64,000 nucleotides of DNA from assembly GCF_019457515.1 (NCBI RefSeq), contig NZ_CP080421.1, forward strand, positions 3,906,001-3,970,000, read 5' to 3'. The stretch is from Shewanella mesophila. Its GTDB lineage: Bacteria > Pseudomonadota > Gammaproteobacteria > Enterobacterales > Shewanellaceae. A program made the position numbers and the translations under genes. Each line of letters begins with the position of its first letter. The first letter of the stretch is position 1. Shown one piece after another: positions 30,894 to 40,785 of this stretch. The notes under the pieces were generated by a model. It saw only the letters and a list, made by a program, of their open reading frames with translations, was not told the origin of the DNA and did no database searches.

Positions 30894-33317
30894 ATGTCAA
30901 AACAAGACTCTCTTTGGTTTAAATCATTACGTTGGATCCAAAAGCAATTAGTGCACACTATTGTGGTACCGCAGGATCCTTTTGATGATCTCAATTTAGA
31001 CTCCGATAGACCGCTGGTCTACGTGATGAAAACGGAATCGATCAGTGATATTGCCGCACTGAGTGAGATCACAGACAAACTCGGTTTACCTAGCCCCTAT
31101 GTTTCACTTGAGGTTGGCGGTGAAACCGCGCCACGAGTAGTCTGTCTCGAGGGCAGCAAGCCGTTATTAGGTAAGCGTGAAGGTAACCAGTATTACCTAG
31201 ACAGCTTCACTCGCTTGTTAAGCGCCCATAAACAACAGCCTGAACTGGACATTCAATTGGTGCCCGTCAGCTTATATTGGGGCCGCACCCCAGGCAAAGA
31301 AGATGACACCATGAAAGCGGCCGTGTTGGAGCGAGAAAACCCAACTTGGCTTCGAAAATGCCTGATGATCCTATTCCTAGGCCGTCACAACTTTGTGCAA
31401 TTCTCCAATGCGATGTCATTGCGTTACATGGCCGATGAACATGGCACTGATAAACGTATTGCGCAAAAACTTGCCCGAGTTGCACGAGTCCACTTCCGTC
31501 GCCAACGTAAGGTGATGACAGGGCCACAACTCCCTAATCGCCAAAACCTGTTTCATGCCCTGCTAAAATCAGAGTCGATGAAAAAAGCGATTCAAGAAGA
31601 GGCGCAAAACAAGAAGGTTTCAGAAGAGAAAGCACGCGAAACCGCGATGCAGTATCTCGATGAGATTGCAGCCGATTACTCAGACAGCTTAGTGCGTATT
31701 GCAGAGCGTTTCCTAACTTGGCTTTGGAATAAGCTCTATAAAGGCATCAATATCAAGGGCGCAGAGCTGGTCCGGCAGCTACACCATGATGGGCATGAGA
31801 TCGTCTATGTGCCTTGCCATCGCAGCCATATGGACTACCTGTTACTCTCATACATCCTTTACTATCAAGGTATGGTTCCACCTCATATTGCCGCGGGTAT
31901 TAACCTCAATTTCTGGCCAGCGGGCCCCATGTTCCGTCGTGGCGGTGCCTTCTTTATTCGCCGTAGCTTCCGAGGAAATAAGCTTTACACCGCAGTGTTT
32001 CGCGAATATTTAGATCAACTGTTTGCTAAAGGTTACTCTGTAGAGTATTTCACCGAAGGTGGACGTTCGCGCACAGGCCGCTTACTTGCCCCCAAAACGG
32101 GCATGATCGCCATGACACTCAACAGCGTGTTGCGCGGCGTCGAGCGTCCAGTAACATTGGTCCCCGTCTATCTAGGCTACGACCATGTAATGGAAGTGGC
32201 GACTTACCACAAAGAACTTAGTGGTAAGAAGAAGAAAAAAGAGTCAGTTTGGCAGGTTTTTGGTGCCATTCGTAAACTGGGTAATTTCGGTCAAGGTTAT
32301 GTTAACTTCGGCGAGCCCATTACTCTGCACAACTTCCTCACCGAGCAGGTACCAGACTGGCGCGAAGAGCTAGCAAAAGACCCAGAGCAAAAGCCAAGCT
32401 GGTTAACGCCCGTGGTCAACACCTTAGCGAATCGCGTAATGACCCGTATCAACGATGCAGCGGCAGTGAGCTCTGTCACCTTAACTAGCTTAGTATTGTT
32501 AGCATCTGAACAAAATGCACTCGAACGCTCTCTGCTTGAGAAGCAACTCGATCTCTACCTAACACTATTAAAAGAGTTGCCCTATACCGAATTTGCTTCT
32601 GTCGTCGAAGGTGATGGTGCCAAACTCGTCTCTCAAGGGCTTGAACTGAAAAAATTTACCCTAGAGAGCGACTCATTAGGCGACATCATCTCTATAGATG
32701 AAAATATCGCGGTGGCGATGACCTATTATCGCAATAATATTATTCACCTCATGGTGGTTCCCTCATTAATTGCCAGTTGCTTGACTCAGCAAGAGCAATG
32801 CTCTCGCCAAGAGATCATCGATACCGTTAATGATTTCTATCCGCTGTTGCAGGCAGAGTTATTTATGGGGATTGAAGATGTGCCAGCTTACGTGGAAAAG
32901 CTGCTGGATCTATTCATCGAGCAAGGGCTAATCCTTGAATCCCATCGCTTTAGTGTCAATCCAGAGCGATTGAACCAACTGCTATTGCTCGCAGGTAGTA
33001 TCAGCGAAACCATGCAACGCTATGCGATTATTTTCAATATTTTGGCCGCCTCACCTAATATTGAACGCTCGTCGCTTGAAAGTGATAGCCATCAATTAGC
33101 CCAACGCTTAGGGGCTCTACACGGTATTACCGCACCTGAATTCTACGATAAAAAACTTTATGGCACCCTCAGCGTTAAACTTAAAGAGCTAGGCTACTTG
33201 TCTGATAATGCTAATAAAGAGGATGTGCAACGTATTCGTGCCCGCGCGAATCAATTATTACGCACATCAGTAAAACAAACTATCGTCGATAGCGTGGCTG
33301 CGGAGCATAACGACTAA
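30894..33317 (+). CDS. plsB: Glycerol-3-phosphate 1-O-acyltransferase PlsB
   Basis: An 807-residue membrane-bound enzyme that starts phospholipid synthesis by acylating glycerol-3-phosphate. The HX4D motif is VPCHRSHMDYLLLSY near residue 306, the GXXFIRR motif is GGAFFIRRSFRGNK, and FTEGGRSRTGR is the glycerol-phosphate-binding EGGRSRTG block. VTLVPVYLGYDHV is block IV. The length equals E. coli PlsB (807). The stop touches the next ORF, giving a possible two-gene transcript. Confidence 0.96.
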   Translation: MSKQDSLWFKSLRWIQKQLVHTIVVPQDPFDDLNLDSDRPLVYVMKTESISDIAALSEITDKLGLPSPYVSLEVGGETAPRVVCLEGSKPLLGKREGNQYYLDSFTRLLSAHKQQPELDIQLVPVSLYWGRTPGKEDDTMKAAVLERENPTWLRKCLMILFLGRHNFVQFSNAMSLRYMADEHGTDKRIAQKLARVARVHFRRQRKVMTGPQLPNRQNLFHALLKSESMKKAIQEEAQNKKVSEEKARETAMQYLDEIAADYSDSLVRIAERFLTWLWNKLYKGINIKGAELVRQLHHDGHEIVYVPCHRSHMDYLLLSYILYYQGMVPPHIAAGINLNFWPAGPMFRRGGAFFIRRSFRGNKLYTAVFREYLDQLFAKGYSVEYFTEGGRSRTGRLLAPKTGMIAMTLNSVLRGVERPVTLVPVYLGYDHVMEVATYHKELSGKKKKKESVWQVFGAIRKLGNFGQGYVNFGEPITLHNFLTEQVPDWREELAKDPEQKPSWLTPVVNTLANRVMTRINDAAAVSSVTLTSLVLLASEQNALERSLLEKQLDLYLTLLKELPYTEFASVVEGDGAKLVSQGLELKKFTLESDSLGDIISIDENIAVAMTYYRNNIIHLMVVPSLIASCLTQQEQCSRQEIIDTVNDFYPLLQAELFMGIEDVPAYVEKLLDLFIEQGLILESHRFSVNPERLNQLLLLAGSISETMQRYAIIFNILAASPNIERSSLESDSHQLAQRLGALHGITAPEFYDKKLYGTLSVKLKELGYLSDNANKEDVQRIRARANQLLRTSVKQTIVDSVAAEHND

Positions 33318-34576
33318 TGGCCAATCATATGAATGCGGCCAAGAGCGCCGCTTCTGGCAAATCATTATTAGGCGGAGCGATGATCATCGCCGGTACCGCC
33401 GTGGGCGCTGGGATGTTTTCTCTGCCTGTTGTGGGTGCGGGTATGTGGTTTAGCTACTCACTCTTGATGATGATGGGCGTATGGTTTTGTATGTTGGTGT
33501 CTGGTCTATTATTGCTAGAGACTAATTTACACTTTGAACCCGGGGCCAGCTTCGATACCTTAACCAAAGATACCTTGGGGCAGTTTTGGCGCATAGTAAA
33601 TGGCCTTTCCATCGCCTTCGTCTTGTATATCTTGGCTTATGCCTACATCAGCGGCGGTGGTTCTATTGTGAATCACAGTCTGACAGGCTTAGGTATAGAA
33701 CTGCCACAAAGTATTGCTGGCTTGGTCTTTGCGCTAGGGCTAGCGATCATTGTATTTATTAGTACCAAGGCCGTAGATCGTATTACGACAATAATGCTCG
33801 GCGGTATGATAATTACCTTCTTCCTCGCTATCGGTAATTTACTCATAGATATAGAACCAGCTAAGCTATTTGTGCCCGATGGTGAAGCGACCTACCTGCC
33901 CTACATGTTAGCGGCGATTCCATTTGGTCTAGTCAGTTTTGGCTACCACGGCAATGTTCCCAGCCTAGTCAAATACTATGGCAAAGACTCAAGGACGATT
34001 GTTAAAGCGATCACCCTTGGCACCCTCATCGCGTTCGTGATCTATGTGTGTTGGTTGATGGCGACGATGGGCAACATTGCTCGTAGCGAGTTTGTCGACA
34101 TTATAGCGAAAGGCGGCAACATGGGAGTGCTGGTTGCAGCGCTTTCCGATGTGATAGCAAGCGACTGGCTCACCACCATGCTAACCCTGTTTGCTAACCT
34201 GGCTGTTGCCTCATCATTTTTGGGGGTCACTTTAGGTCTATTTGATTATCTAGCGGATCTATTTGGTTTCGACGAGTCACGTAGCGGCCGTCTTAAAACC
34301 GCTGCGGTAACCTTTTTACCGCCAACTTTACTTGGATTGTTATTTCCAAATGGCTTCTTAATCGCCATTGGCTTTGCCGCGCTTGCGGCAACAATTTGGG
34401 CGGCCATTGTCCCGGCATTAATGGCTTATAAAGCCAGAAAGATGTTCCCAGACAATCAGGGCTTTAAAGTTCCTGGCGGTACGGCGGTGATTGCAATTGT
34501 CATAGCCTATGGCTTGCTCACTGGCGCCTGTCATCTATTGGTGATGGCCGACCTACTGCCCGTTTACGGCTCCTAG
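33317..34576 (+). CDS. Aromatic amino acid permease (HAAAP family, Mtr/TyrP-like)
   Basis: A 419-residue inner membrane transporter with about 11 helices. The family signature at the N-terminus is LLGGAMIIAGTAVGAGMFSL (residues 18-37), followed by PVVGAGMWFSYS. A second signature is IPFGLVSFGYHGNVPSLVKY. It resembles tryptophan/tyrosine-specific permeases driven by the proton gradient. Which aromatic amino acid it carries cannot be read. The gene overlaps plsB by one base and ends at a strong terminator. Confidence 0.88.
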   Translation: MANHMNAAKSAASGKSLLGGAMIIAGTAVGAGMFSLPVVGAGMWFSYSLLMMMGVWFCMLVSGLLLLETNLHFEPGASFDTLTKDTLGQFWRIVNGLSIAFVLYILAYAYISGGGSIVNHSLTGLGIELPQSIAGLVFALGLAIIVFISTKAVDRITTIMLGGMIITFFLAIGNLLIDIEPAKLFVPDGEATYLPYMLAAIPFGLVSFGYHGNVPSLVKYYGKDSRTIVKAITLGTLIAFVIYVCWLMATMGNIARSEFVDIIAKGGNMGVLVAALSDVIASDWLTTMLTLFANLAVASSFLGVTLGLFDYLADLFGFDESRSGRLKTAAVTFLPPTLLGLLFPNGFLIAIGFAALAATIWAAIVPALMAYKARKMFPDNQGFKVPGGTAVIAIVIAYGLLTGACHLLVMADLLPVYGS

Positions 34577-34592
34577 TCACACCACACCAACT

Positions 34593-34623
34593 AAAAAGGC
34601 GCTCAATGAGCGCCTTTTTGTTT
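34593..34623 (+). terminator. Rho-independent terminator after the permease gene
   Basis: AAAAAGGCGCTC / GAGCGCCTTTTT with a three-base loop, followed by GTTTT. Confidence 0.9.
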
Positions 34624-34832
34624 TCAACCCTAAACATCGACTTCGGTAGGTCATTTTTACTACCTCTTTAATCTAATCGGCGCACATCTCATGACGCCAA
34701 AACAGTTTTATCACTCGATATATGAATGTATTAAGCAGTGAAGAAACGGATCGGCGTAGACAGATACCCAAAAGCAGACTTAACTTAACCTTAACTTATA
34801 TTAAATGAGATTTTATAGACAAGGATACCTAC

Positions 34833-35612
34833 ATGAAAATATCGCATTATCAGCATGGTAGTCCCTGCTGGATTGAGCTAGCGAGCCAGGAGGCCGCCTC
34901 AGGTAAACACTTCTACGCAGCACTCTTTGACTGGCAGCTCAAAGATATGCCGATCCCTGAAGGCATCTATACCATTTTTGCCATCGACAATGACGATATT
35001 GGGGCCATGTACCAACTCCCCGAAACATCACTGGAACAGCACGTACCGACGCACTGGGGGATCTACTTTGCTGTAGACGACCTAAATGCCACCCTCGCAA
35101 CCATAAAAGCCCATGGTGGTAAGGTCATAATAGGACCTCATAGTGTTGGTGAGGCGGGACAGATGGCGCAATGCCAAGATCCAGAAGGTACGACTTTCTC
35201 CCTCTGGCAAGCTGGGCAGCATATCGGCTCCATTCGTAAAGATGAGCCTAATAGCTTATGTTGGGTCGAACTTGCTTGTCGTAAGCCTGACGTCAGCAGA
35301 GCATTTTATAGCAAGGTGCTCGGCTGGTTGCCGCAAATCACTCTAATGGATGACTTTGACTACTGTGAATGGCTTGTTGGCGATACTGCAATAGGCGGCA
35401 TGATGGAGATGACGTCAGAATGGGGCGACACGCCTTCGCACTGGATGCCCTACATCATGGTTGAAAACTGTGATGCCACGGTAGCTAAAGCGACAGAGAT
35501 TGGCGGGAAAGTCTGCGTGCCTCCGACAGATATCGCCGAAGTCGGGCGTTTCTCGGTGTTAAATGATCCACAGGGCGGCGTCTTCTCTGTGATAAAACTA
35601 TTCTCTCAATAA
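34833..35612 (+). CDS. VOC family protein with two glyoxalase-like domains
   Basis: A 259-residue protein made of two tandem VOC domains (about residues 1-125 and 130-259). Each opens with a matching segment: GSPCWIELASQEAASGKHFY and NSLCWVELACRKPDVSRAFY. Each closes with a D-P-[EQ]-G block (CQDPEGTTFSLWQ and LNDPQGGVFSVIK). The two copies form one metal-binding or substrate cup in related proteins. Function is unknown; detoxification or antibiotic binding are family options. Confidence 0.85.
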   Translation: MKISHYQHGSPCWIELASQEAASGKHFYAALFDWQLKDMPIPEGIYTIFAIDNDDIGAMYQLPETSLEQHVPTHWGIYFAVDDLNATLATIKAHGGKVIIGPHSVGEAGQMAQCQDPEGTTFSLWQAGQHIGSIRKDEPNSLCWVELACRKPDVSRAFYSKVLGWLPQITLMDDFDYCEWLVGDTAIGGMMEMTSEWGDTPSHWMPYIMVENCDATVAKATEIGGKVCVPPTDIAEVGRFSVLNDPQGGVFSVIKLFSQ

Positions 35613-35748
35613 GCGGGAAACGCATTGTAGCACTAACGACTGATTATTCTTCTAAGTAAAGCGAGTACCATTGTATTTAAACATCTTTCTGGTTAATTTT
35701 ACCGGTTCTATTACTCGAAAAATTACTCAAAAATCAGGGATGTTAACA

Positions 35749-35922
35749 ATGCTAAAAAAATGGATACTGGTTCTTCTACCTACATTATTAATCGGTGCGG
35801 CAGGTTGTGCATCAACCAGTGATGCAGAAAATCAAACCGATGATCAATCGGTAACTAAAACGAGCAAAGATTGCCAAAAAGTAAGAACAACTGGTAGTCG
35901 ACTTAGTCGTTGTAATAGATAA
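35749..35922 (+). CDS. Small lipoprotein with a TGSR motif
   Basis: A 57-residue predicted lipoprotein. The signal peptide MLKKWILVLLPTLLIGAAGC ends in a lipobox, with Cys20 as the lipidated residue. The mature part is hydrophilic and ends in CQKVRTTGSRLSRCNR, a pattern I associate with small hypothetical proteins in proteobacteria. ATG 35749 is chosen because AGGGA lies nine bases upstream; longer starts add a non-signal leader. No function is known. Confidence 0.65.
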   Translation: MLKKWILVLLPTLLIGAAGCASTSDAENQTDDQSVTKTSKDCQKVRTTGSRLSRCNR

Positions 35923-35940
35923 AAAGATTCAAAGTATAGA

Positions 35941-35982
35941 ATAGCGCGACAAAGCCAAATACCTTGTCGCGCTATTTTTTTC
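35941..35982. terminator. Terminator between the small lipoprotein and cusA
   Basis: ATAGCGCGACAA / TTGTCGCGCTAT 12-bp arms (35941-35952, 35964-35975), followed by seven Ts on the plus strand. It serves the plus-strand gene and possibly also the converging cusA transcript. Confidence 0.85.
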
Positions 35983-35996
35983 ATCGATTTAGCTAG

Positions 35997-38900
35997 CTAC
36001 TTATCCAAGCTTCGTCCATAGATCAGCAGATATAGGGCTGGTAGCACAAACAGTGACAATAGCGGCGCAGTGATCATCCCTCCGACCATGGGCGCAGCAA
36101 TTTTCTGCATGACATCATTACCCGATCCAGCTCCCCACATGATGGGCAATAAACCGAAGAAGATGGTTGCAACTGTCATCGCCTTAGGACGAATACGCAT
36201 CACGGCACCTTCGATAAGCGCCGCCTTAAGATCGCCTACCGATTCATACCCGCCAGTATCTTTGCGGTGAGCAATCGCATTGTTGAGGTAGACCAACATG
36301 ACCACACCGAACTCTGCCGCAACACCTGCCAGCGCGATCATACCAACGGCAACCGCAACCGACATATTAAAGTCCAGCAGATACAACAGCCATGTGCTGC
36401 CGACCAAAGCAAACGGCAAGCTGAGCATGATAATTGAGGCCTGTAAGGTTGAGCCAAAGGTCATCATCAACAAAATAAAGATCACCCCTAAAGCCATTGG
36501 GATCACTTTTTTGAGCTTAGCATCCACGCGTTGCATATATTCATATTGCCCAGCAAAGTTATAGCTATAACGCGCCGGAACCACCAGCTGCTGCGACAAT
36601 GCCGATTTAGCTTGATCTATATATTCACCGATAGAGATCCCTTCAATATCAACAAATACCCATGAGATTAAACGTCCATTTTCACTCTTAAGCATGGGCG
36701 CGCCATCGGTTATCTCTATGTCGGCCAGATTACGCAGTGGCAGATAATGGCCAGACTTGGTAATAACGGGTAACTCTCTGAGTTTCTCAATATTGTCACG
36801 CAAGGCACGCGGGTAGCGCAGATTAATCGGGTAACGCTCGGCTCCCTGCACCGACTCGCCAATCTCCATGCCACCAATTGCGTAACGCACCACATCTTGA
36901 ATATCGGTCAGCGTCATGCCATACCGAGAGGCAACATCAAGTTTTGGGGTTATATCAATATAACGCCCACCACCAACACGCTCAGCATAGGCCGACTTAG
37001 TGTTCGGTAACTGACTTAATATCGCCTCAATATCGGCGCCGACTTTTTGTAACTCGTTGACATCGGCCCCAGTAATTTTAATCCCCACGGGAGTCTTAAT
37101 CCCTGTCGATAACATATCGATACGGGTCTTAATCGGTTGTACCCAAGCATTGGTTAATCCAGGGACTTTGACCGTTTTCTGCAACTGGTCAATCACATCT
37201 TTCAATTCGATGCCTTCGCGCCACTCCTCACGAGGTTTTAGCATAATAGTGGTTTCGAGCATGGTTAATGGTGCTGGATCTGTCGCCGTTTCCGCGCGCC
37301 CCACCTTGCCAAATACCCGTTTGACTTCCGGCACAGTCTTAATCAGCCTATCTGTTTGCTGCAATACCTCAGCCGCCTTACTGGCACTAATACCTGGCAG
37401 AGCCGTCGGCATATAAAGCAAGTCCCCCTCCTCCAACTCAGGCATAAACTCACTCCCCATATTAGTGACGGGATACCAAGCACTAAGCAGGGCAACGAAA
37501 GCGAGGATTAAGGTAATCTTAGGAAAACGAAGCACCAAATTAAGCGAAGGCTTATAGATAGCGATCAAGACTCGGCTGATGGGGTTACTGGTTTCTTTGG
37601 GGATATTCCCGCGGATAAAAAAGCCCATCAAGATCGGCACTAAAGTGATCGATAACACGGCCGCTGCGGCCATAGCGAAGGTCTTAGTGTAGGCCAAGGG
37701 ACTAAACAGCCTTCCCTCTTGCGCCTCGAGTGAGAATACAGGTACAAAACTCAAGGTAATGATCAATAAAGAGAAAAATAGTGCTGGGCCCACTTCAATC
37801 GAGGCCTTAGAGACGATATCCCAATGCTCTTTATTATCGGGAGCACGTTGGTGCTCGTCTTTAAAATGCTCCAAGTGCTTGTGCATATTTTCGATCATTA
37901 CAATCGCGCCATCCACCACGGCACCAATCGCGATCGCAATCCCCCCTAGGCTCATAATATTGGCATTCACTCCCATCTTATTCATCACGATGAATGCGAT
38001 AAGGATCGACAGTGGCAAGGTAATAACGGCCACTAAGGTTGAACGAGCATGCAGCAAAAACAGCAGACAAACGATTCCCACGACAACCATCTCTTCTACG
38101 ACTTTATGGAATAGGTTTTCCACCGAGTTTTCGATTAAATGGGATCTATCATAAGTAGGGACGATCTCAACACCTTGAGGTAACCCTGCTTTAAGTTGCT
38201 CGAGCTTAGCCTTAACGGCATCTATGGTTGCCAAGGCATTTTCGCCATAGCGCATCACAATAATGCCGCCGACCACTTCACCCTCACCATCTAGTTCGGC
38301 AATCCCACGGCGCGAAGCGGGCCCTTTACGCACGGTAGCCACATCCTTTAGCAGTAATGGGGTCCCCGATGGACTGGTTATCCCCAGCGGGATCTCGCGA
38401 AAGTCTTCTAATGTCTGCCGATAACCTTTAGCGCGCACCATGTATTCGGCTTCGGCCATTTCGATAACGGAACCACCTGCTTCGGTATTCGATTTTGAGA
38501 TGGCATTCTTGATAGTGGCAATATCGAGTCGATAGATCGCCAATTTGTCAGGTTCGACCACAACTTGATAGGTTTGCTCCATACCACCAACCGTAGCCAC
38601 TTCCGATACCCCGGCGACGCTTTGTAGCTCAAGCTTTAAGTACCAATCTTGTAAGCTTTTTAGTTGTGATAGGTCGAGACTGCCGGAACGATCGACCAAG
38701 GCATATTCATAAATCCAACCAACTCCCGACGCGTCAGGCCCCAACGAAGGCTGGATCCCTTGAGGTAAACGGCTGCTCACTTGGCTTAGGTATTCTAATA
38801 CCCGCGAACGCGCCCAATAGATGTCGGTGCCATCTTCGAAAATGACATACACATATGAGTCTCCAAAAAAGGAGTAACCCCGTACAGTTTTAGCGCCAGG

Positions 38901-39128
38901 CACGGCTAACATCGCCGTCGATAATGGGTAAGTGACCTGCTCTTCGACTAACTTAGGCGCCTGACCAGGAAACGGCGTCTTAATGATCACCTGCACATCA
39001 GACAGATCTGGCAGCGCATCCAAGGGAGTATTTCTGAGCTCTTGTACGCCCCACACAGTGATCATTATGGTGATAATGAGCACCATCAGTCTCTGGCGAA
39101 TGGAGGCTTCAATAATCTTCTTTAACAT
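35997..39128 (-). CDS. cusA: Cu(I)/Ag(I) efflux RND permease, CusA/SilA type
   Basis: A 1043-residue heavy-metal RND pump of the inner membrane that exports Cu+ or Ag+ using the proton gradient. The HME-RND helix motif is GGIAIAIGAVVDGAIVMIEN (residues 395-415), with the conserved Asp. Three Met-containing sites match the CusA relay: LLYMPTALPG, APLTMLETT and RIDMLSTGIKTPVG. This favours monovalent copper or silver over zinc or cobalt. It is the last gene of a minus-strand operon with cusB eight bases upstream. No outer membrane partner gene is adjacent. Confidence 0.93.
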   Translation of the reverse strand: MLKKIIEASIRQRLMVLIITIMITVWGVQELRNTPLDALPDLSDVQVIIKTPFPGQAPKLVEEQVTYPLSTAMLAVPGAKTVRGYSFFGDSYVYVIFEDGTDIYWARSRVLEYLSQVSSRLPQGIQPSLGPDASGVGWIYEYALVDRSGSLDLSQLKSLQDWYLKLELQSVAGVSEVATVGGMEQTYQVVVEPDKLAIYRLDIATIKNAISKSNTEAGGSVIEMAEAEYMVRAKGYRQTLEDFREIPLGITSPSGTPLLLKDVATVRKGPASRRGIAELDGEGEVVGGIIVMRYGENALATIDAVKAKLEQLKAGLPQGVEIVPTYDRSHLIENSVENLFHKVVEEMVVVGIVCLLFLLHARSTLVAVITLPLSILIAFIVMNKMGVNANIMSLGGIAIAIGAVVDGAIVMIENMHKHLEHFKDEHQRAPDNKEHWDIVSKASIEVGPALFFSLLIITLSFVPVFSLEAQEGRLFSPLAYTKTFAMAAAAVLSITLVPILMGFFIRGNIPKETSNPISRVLIAIYKPSLNLVLRFPKITLILAFVALLSAWYPVTNMGSEFMPELEEGDLLYMPTALPGISASKAAEVLQQTDRLIKTVPEVKRVFGKVGRAETATDPAPLTMLETTIMLKPREEWREGIELKDVIDQLQKTVKVPGLTNAWVQPIKTRIDMLSTGIKTPVGIKITGADVNELQKVGADIEAILSQLPNTKSAYAERVGGGRYIDITPKLDVASRYGMTLTDIQDVVRYAIGGMEIGESVQGAERYPINLRYPRALRDNIEKLRELPVITKSGHYLPLRNLADIEITDGAPMLKSENGRLISWVFVDIEGISIGEYIDQAKSALSQQLVVPARYSYNFAGQYEYMQRVDAKLKKVIPMALGVIFILLMMTFGSTLQASIIMLSLPFALVGSTWLLYLLDFNMSVAVAVGMIALAGVAAEFGVVMLVYLNNAIAHRKDTGGYESVGDLKAALIEGAVMRIRPKAMTVATIFFGLLPIMWGAGSGNDVMQKIAAPMVGGMITAPLLSLFVLPALYLLIYGRSLDK

Positions 39129-39136
39129 AACGCCTC

Positions 39137-40762
39137 CTAGTGTCGATGGCCGCTGCTAAGACGCATGAGACTGCCTTTCAGGCTAGCCTCTGAGTCCAGT
39201 AGGAATTGGCCCGAAATCACTACCTGCTCACCTTCACTAATACCACTCAGAATCTCGGCTTTGCCTTGGGACATCATGCCAACTGTCACTTGCCTCGCCA
39301 CAAAACTGCTATCGACTTGCTTAACGATCACCCGATTGTCTTTACCCGTCTGGATCAGGGCTTCTTGCGGGATCACTAAAACATCTTTATTGGGTCCACC
39401 AAAAATATCTATCTTAGCTAAGGTATTAGGGCGTAATACGACATCGGGATTCTGCACCACGATGCGCACTCTTAAGCTACGAGTAATAGGATCGAGCTCA
39501 GGGTAGATGTAATCTATCACCCCTTCGATTCCCTGAAGTCCCATTGCAGGAACAGATACCTCTGTTTGCTGACCAATAGCCAGCCAACTCTGTTCATTCT
39601 CAAACACATCGGCTATCACCCAGACTTTAGAGAGGTCGACTAGAGACAGCACTTCTGTCGCTGGCTGAATATACATACCATCCCGTACAGAAAGCTCTTT
39701 AACGATACCGTTACTCAGGGCGTAAAAAGGCACTCGGTATTGGGTCTTTTCTGTTTTGGCTAACTTAGCGACTTGCTCCTTGTTCATACCTAAGAGCTCT
39801 AGACGTAAGCCCGCTCTGCGCACTAAATCTTGATAACTTTTACTGTTACCTGAACTCTTTAAACTCCCCAAAGCCAACAGGTAATCATCTTGGGCATTGA
39901 TAAGATCTGGCGAATAGATCTCATACAACATCTGCCCCTTAGTGATCTTGTCACCTACAGATTTAATGGCCAGCTTCTCTATCCAACCATTTACACGCGC
40001 ATGAACATGATTGATTTCACTCTCGTCATACCCTATTTGCCCCACAGTACTAACAAACTTCCACAGGGTATCTTTTTCGGCTTTGGCGACCTTTAACGCT
40101 AACGCCTGTTGCATGCTGCCTGAGACATCGATCTCTATCTGCTGTTGGCTACCACCAACTTCCACCTTTTCGAGGTTCATGCCGCAAATAGGACAAGTTC
40201 CAGGCACATCACTGACGATATGAGCATGCATAGGACATACATATTTAATCGAGGGTTCTGAATTTAGCGGCGCTGGCTTTGCCTCATCGAGAATAGAGAG
40301 CTCAGTTTCGGCAGAGTTTCCTTGCATTTTTGCCTGTGGCAGATCACTTTCATTAGCGTGATTAGCCCCATGCTCCTCCTCTTCCTCCTCAACTAAGAAC
40401 ATATTGCACTTAGGGCAACGACTACCCGCTTCGTGACTGGTTTCTTCGGGATGCATTGGACAAACATAAGTTTTTTGCGCAGCAACGACAGTATCCATGG
40501 TTTTTGACGATTCAGCCTCTTGCTCAACCAAGAACATGTTGCACTTAGGACAGCGATTACCCGCTTCATGGCTGGTTTCTTCAGGATGCATTGGGCAGAC
40601 ATAGGTTTTCTGGCCTGCCCCATGTTGATGCTCAGCATGCTCTAGAGGATTAGCTGCAACAGCTTCAAGCTGGCTATACGCCAGATGAGGGGTGGCCACC
40701 AGAAACAGGCTTAGTAAATAAGCGACTTTATTACTTTTATTCTTCATATTTAAACGATTCAT
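39137..40762 (-). CDS. cusB: CusB-type periplasmic adaptor with three heavy-metal-binding modules
   Basis: A 541-residue membrane fusion protein. A signal peptide (LLSLFLVATPHLAYS) is followed by three CPMHP-type metal-binding modules: YVCPMHPEETSHEAG with RCPKCNMFLV twice, then YVCPMHAHIVSDVPG with TCPICGMNLEKV. The adaptor body has lipoyl-like and beta-barrel segments (AEKDTLWKFVSTVGQIGYDE, VNGWIEKLAIKSVGDKITKG) and a late VIPQEALIQTGKDNRVIVK. It feeds metal to CusA. The extra modules are longer than in E. coli CusB. The start at 40762 has a GAGG site. Confidence 0.92.
   Translation of the reverse strand: MNRLNMKNKSNKVAYLLSLFLVATPHLAYSQLEAVAANPLEHAEHQHGAGQKTYVCPMHPEETSHEAGNRCPKCNMFLVEQEAESSKTMDTVVAAQKTYVCPMHPEETSHEAGSRCPKCNMFLVEEEEEEHGANHANESDLPQAKMQGNSAETELSILDEAKPAPLNSEPSIKYVCPMHAHIVSDVPGTCPICGMNLEKVEVGGSQQQIEIDVSGSMQQALALKVAKAEKDTLWKFVSTVGQIGYDESEINHVHARVNGWIEKLAIKSVGDKITKGQMLYEIYSPDLINAQDDYLLALGSLKSSGNSKSYQDLVRRAGLRLELLGMNKEQVAKLAKTEKTQYRVPFYALSNGIVKELSVRDGMYIQPATEVLSLVDLSKVWVIADVFENEQSWLAIGQQTEVSVPAMGLQGIEGVIDYIYPELDPITRSLRVRIVVQNPDVVLRPNTLAKIDIFGGPNKDVLVIPQEALIQTGKDNRVIVKQVDSSFVARQVTVGMMSQGKAEILSGISEGEQVVISGQFLLDSEASLKGSLMRLSSGHRH
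40391..40609 (-). repeat. Tandem DNA duplication encoding two CPMHP modules
   Basis: Two near-identical segments of about 85 bases (40391-40475 and 40524-40609), spaced about 134 bases apart, encode the first two metal-binding modules of cusB. The third module is clearly diverged. Confidence 0.75.
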
Positions 40763-40785
40763 AATGCCTCACTTCCACTCATTTA

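Noticed and set aside
37759..38154. 131-residue plus-strand ORF inside cusA
   Set aside because: Shadow of the long cusA frame; the encoded protein has no recognisable pattern.
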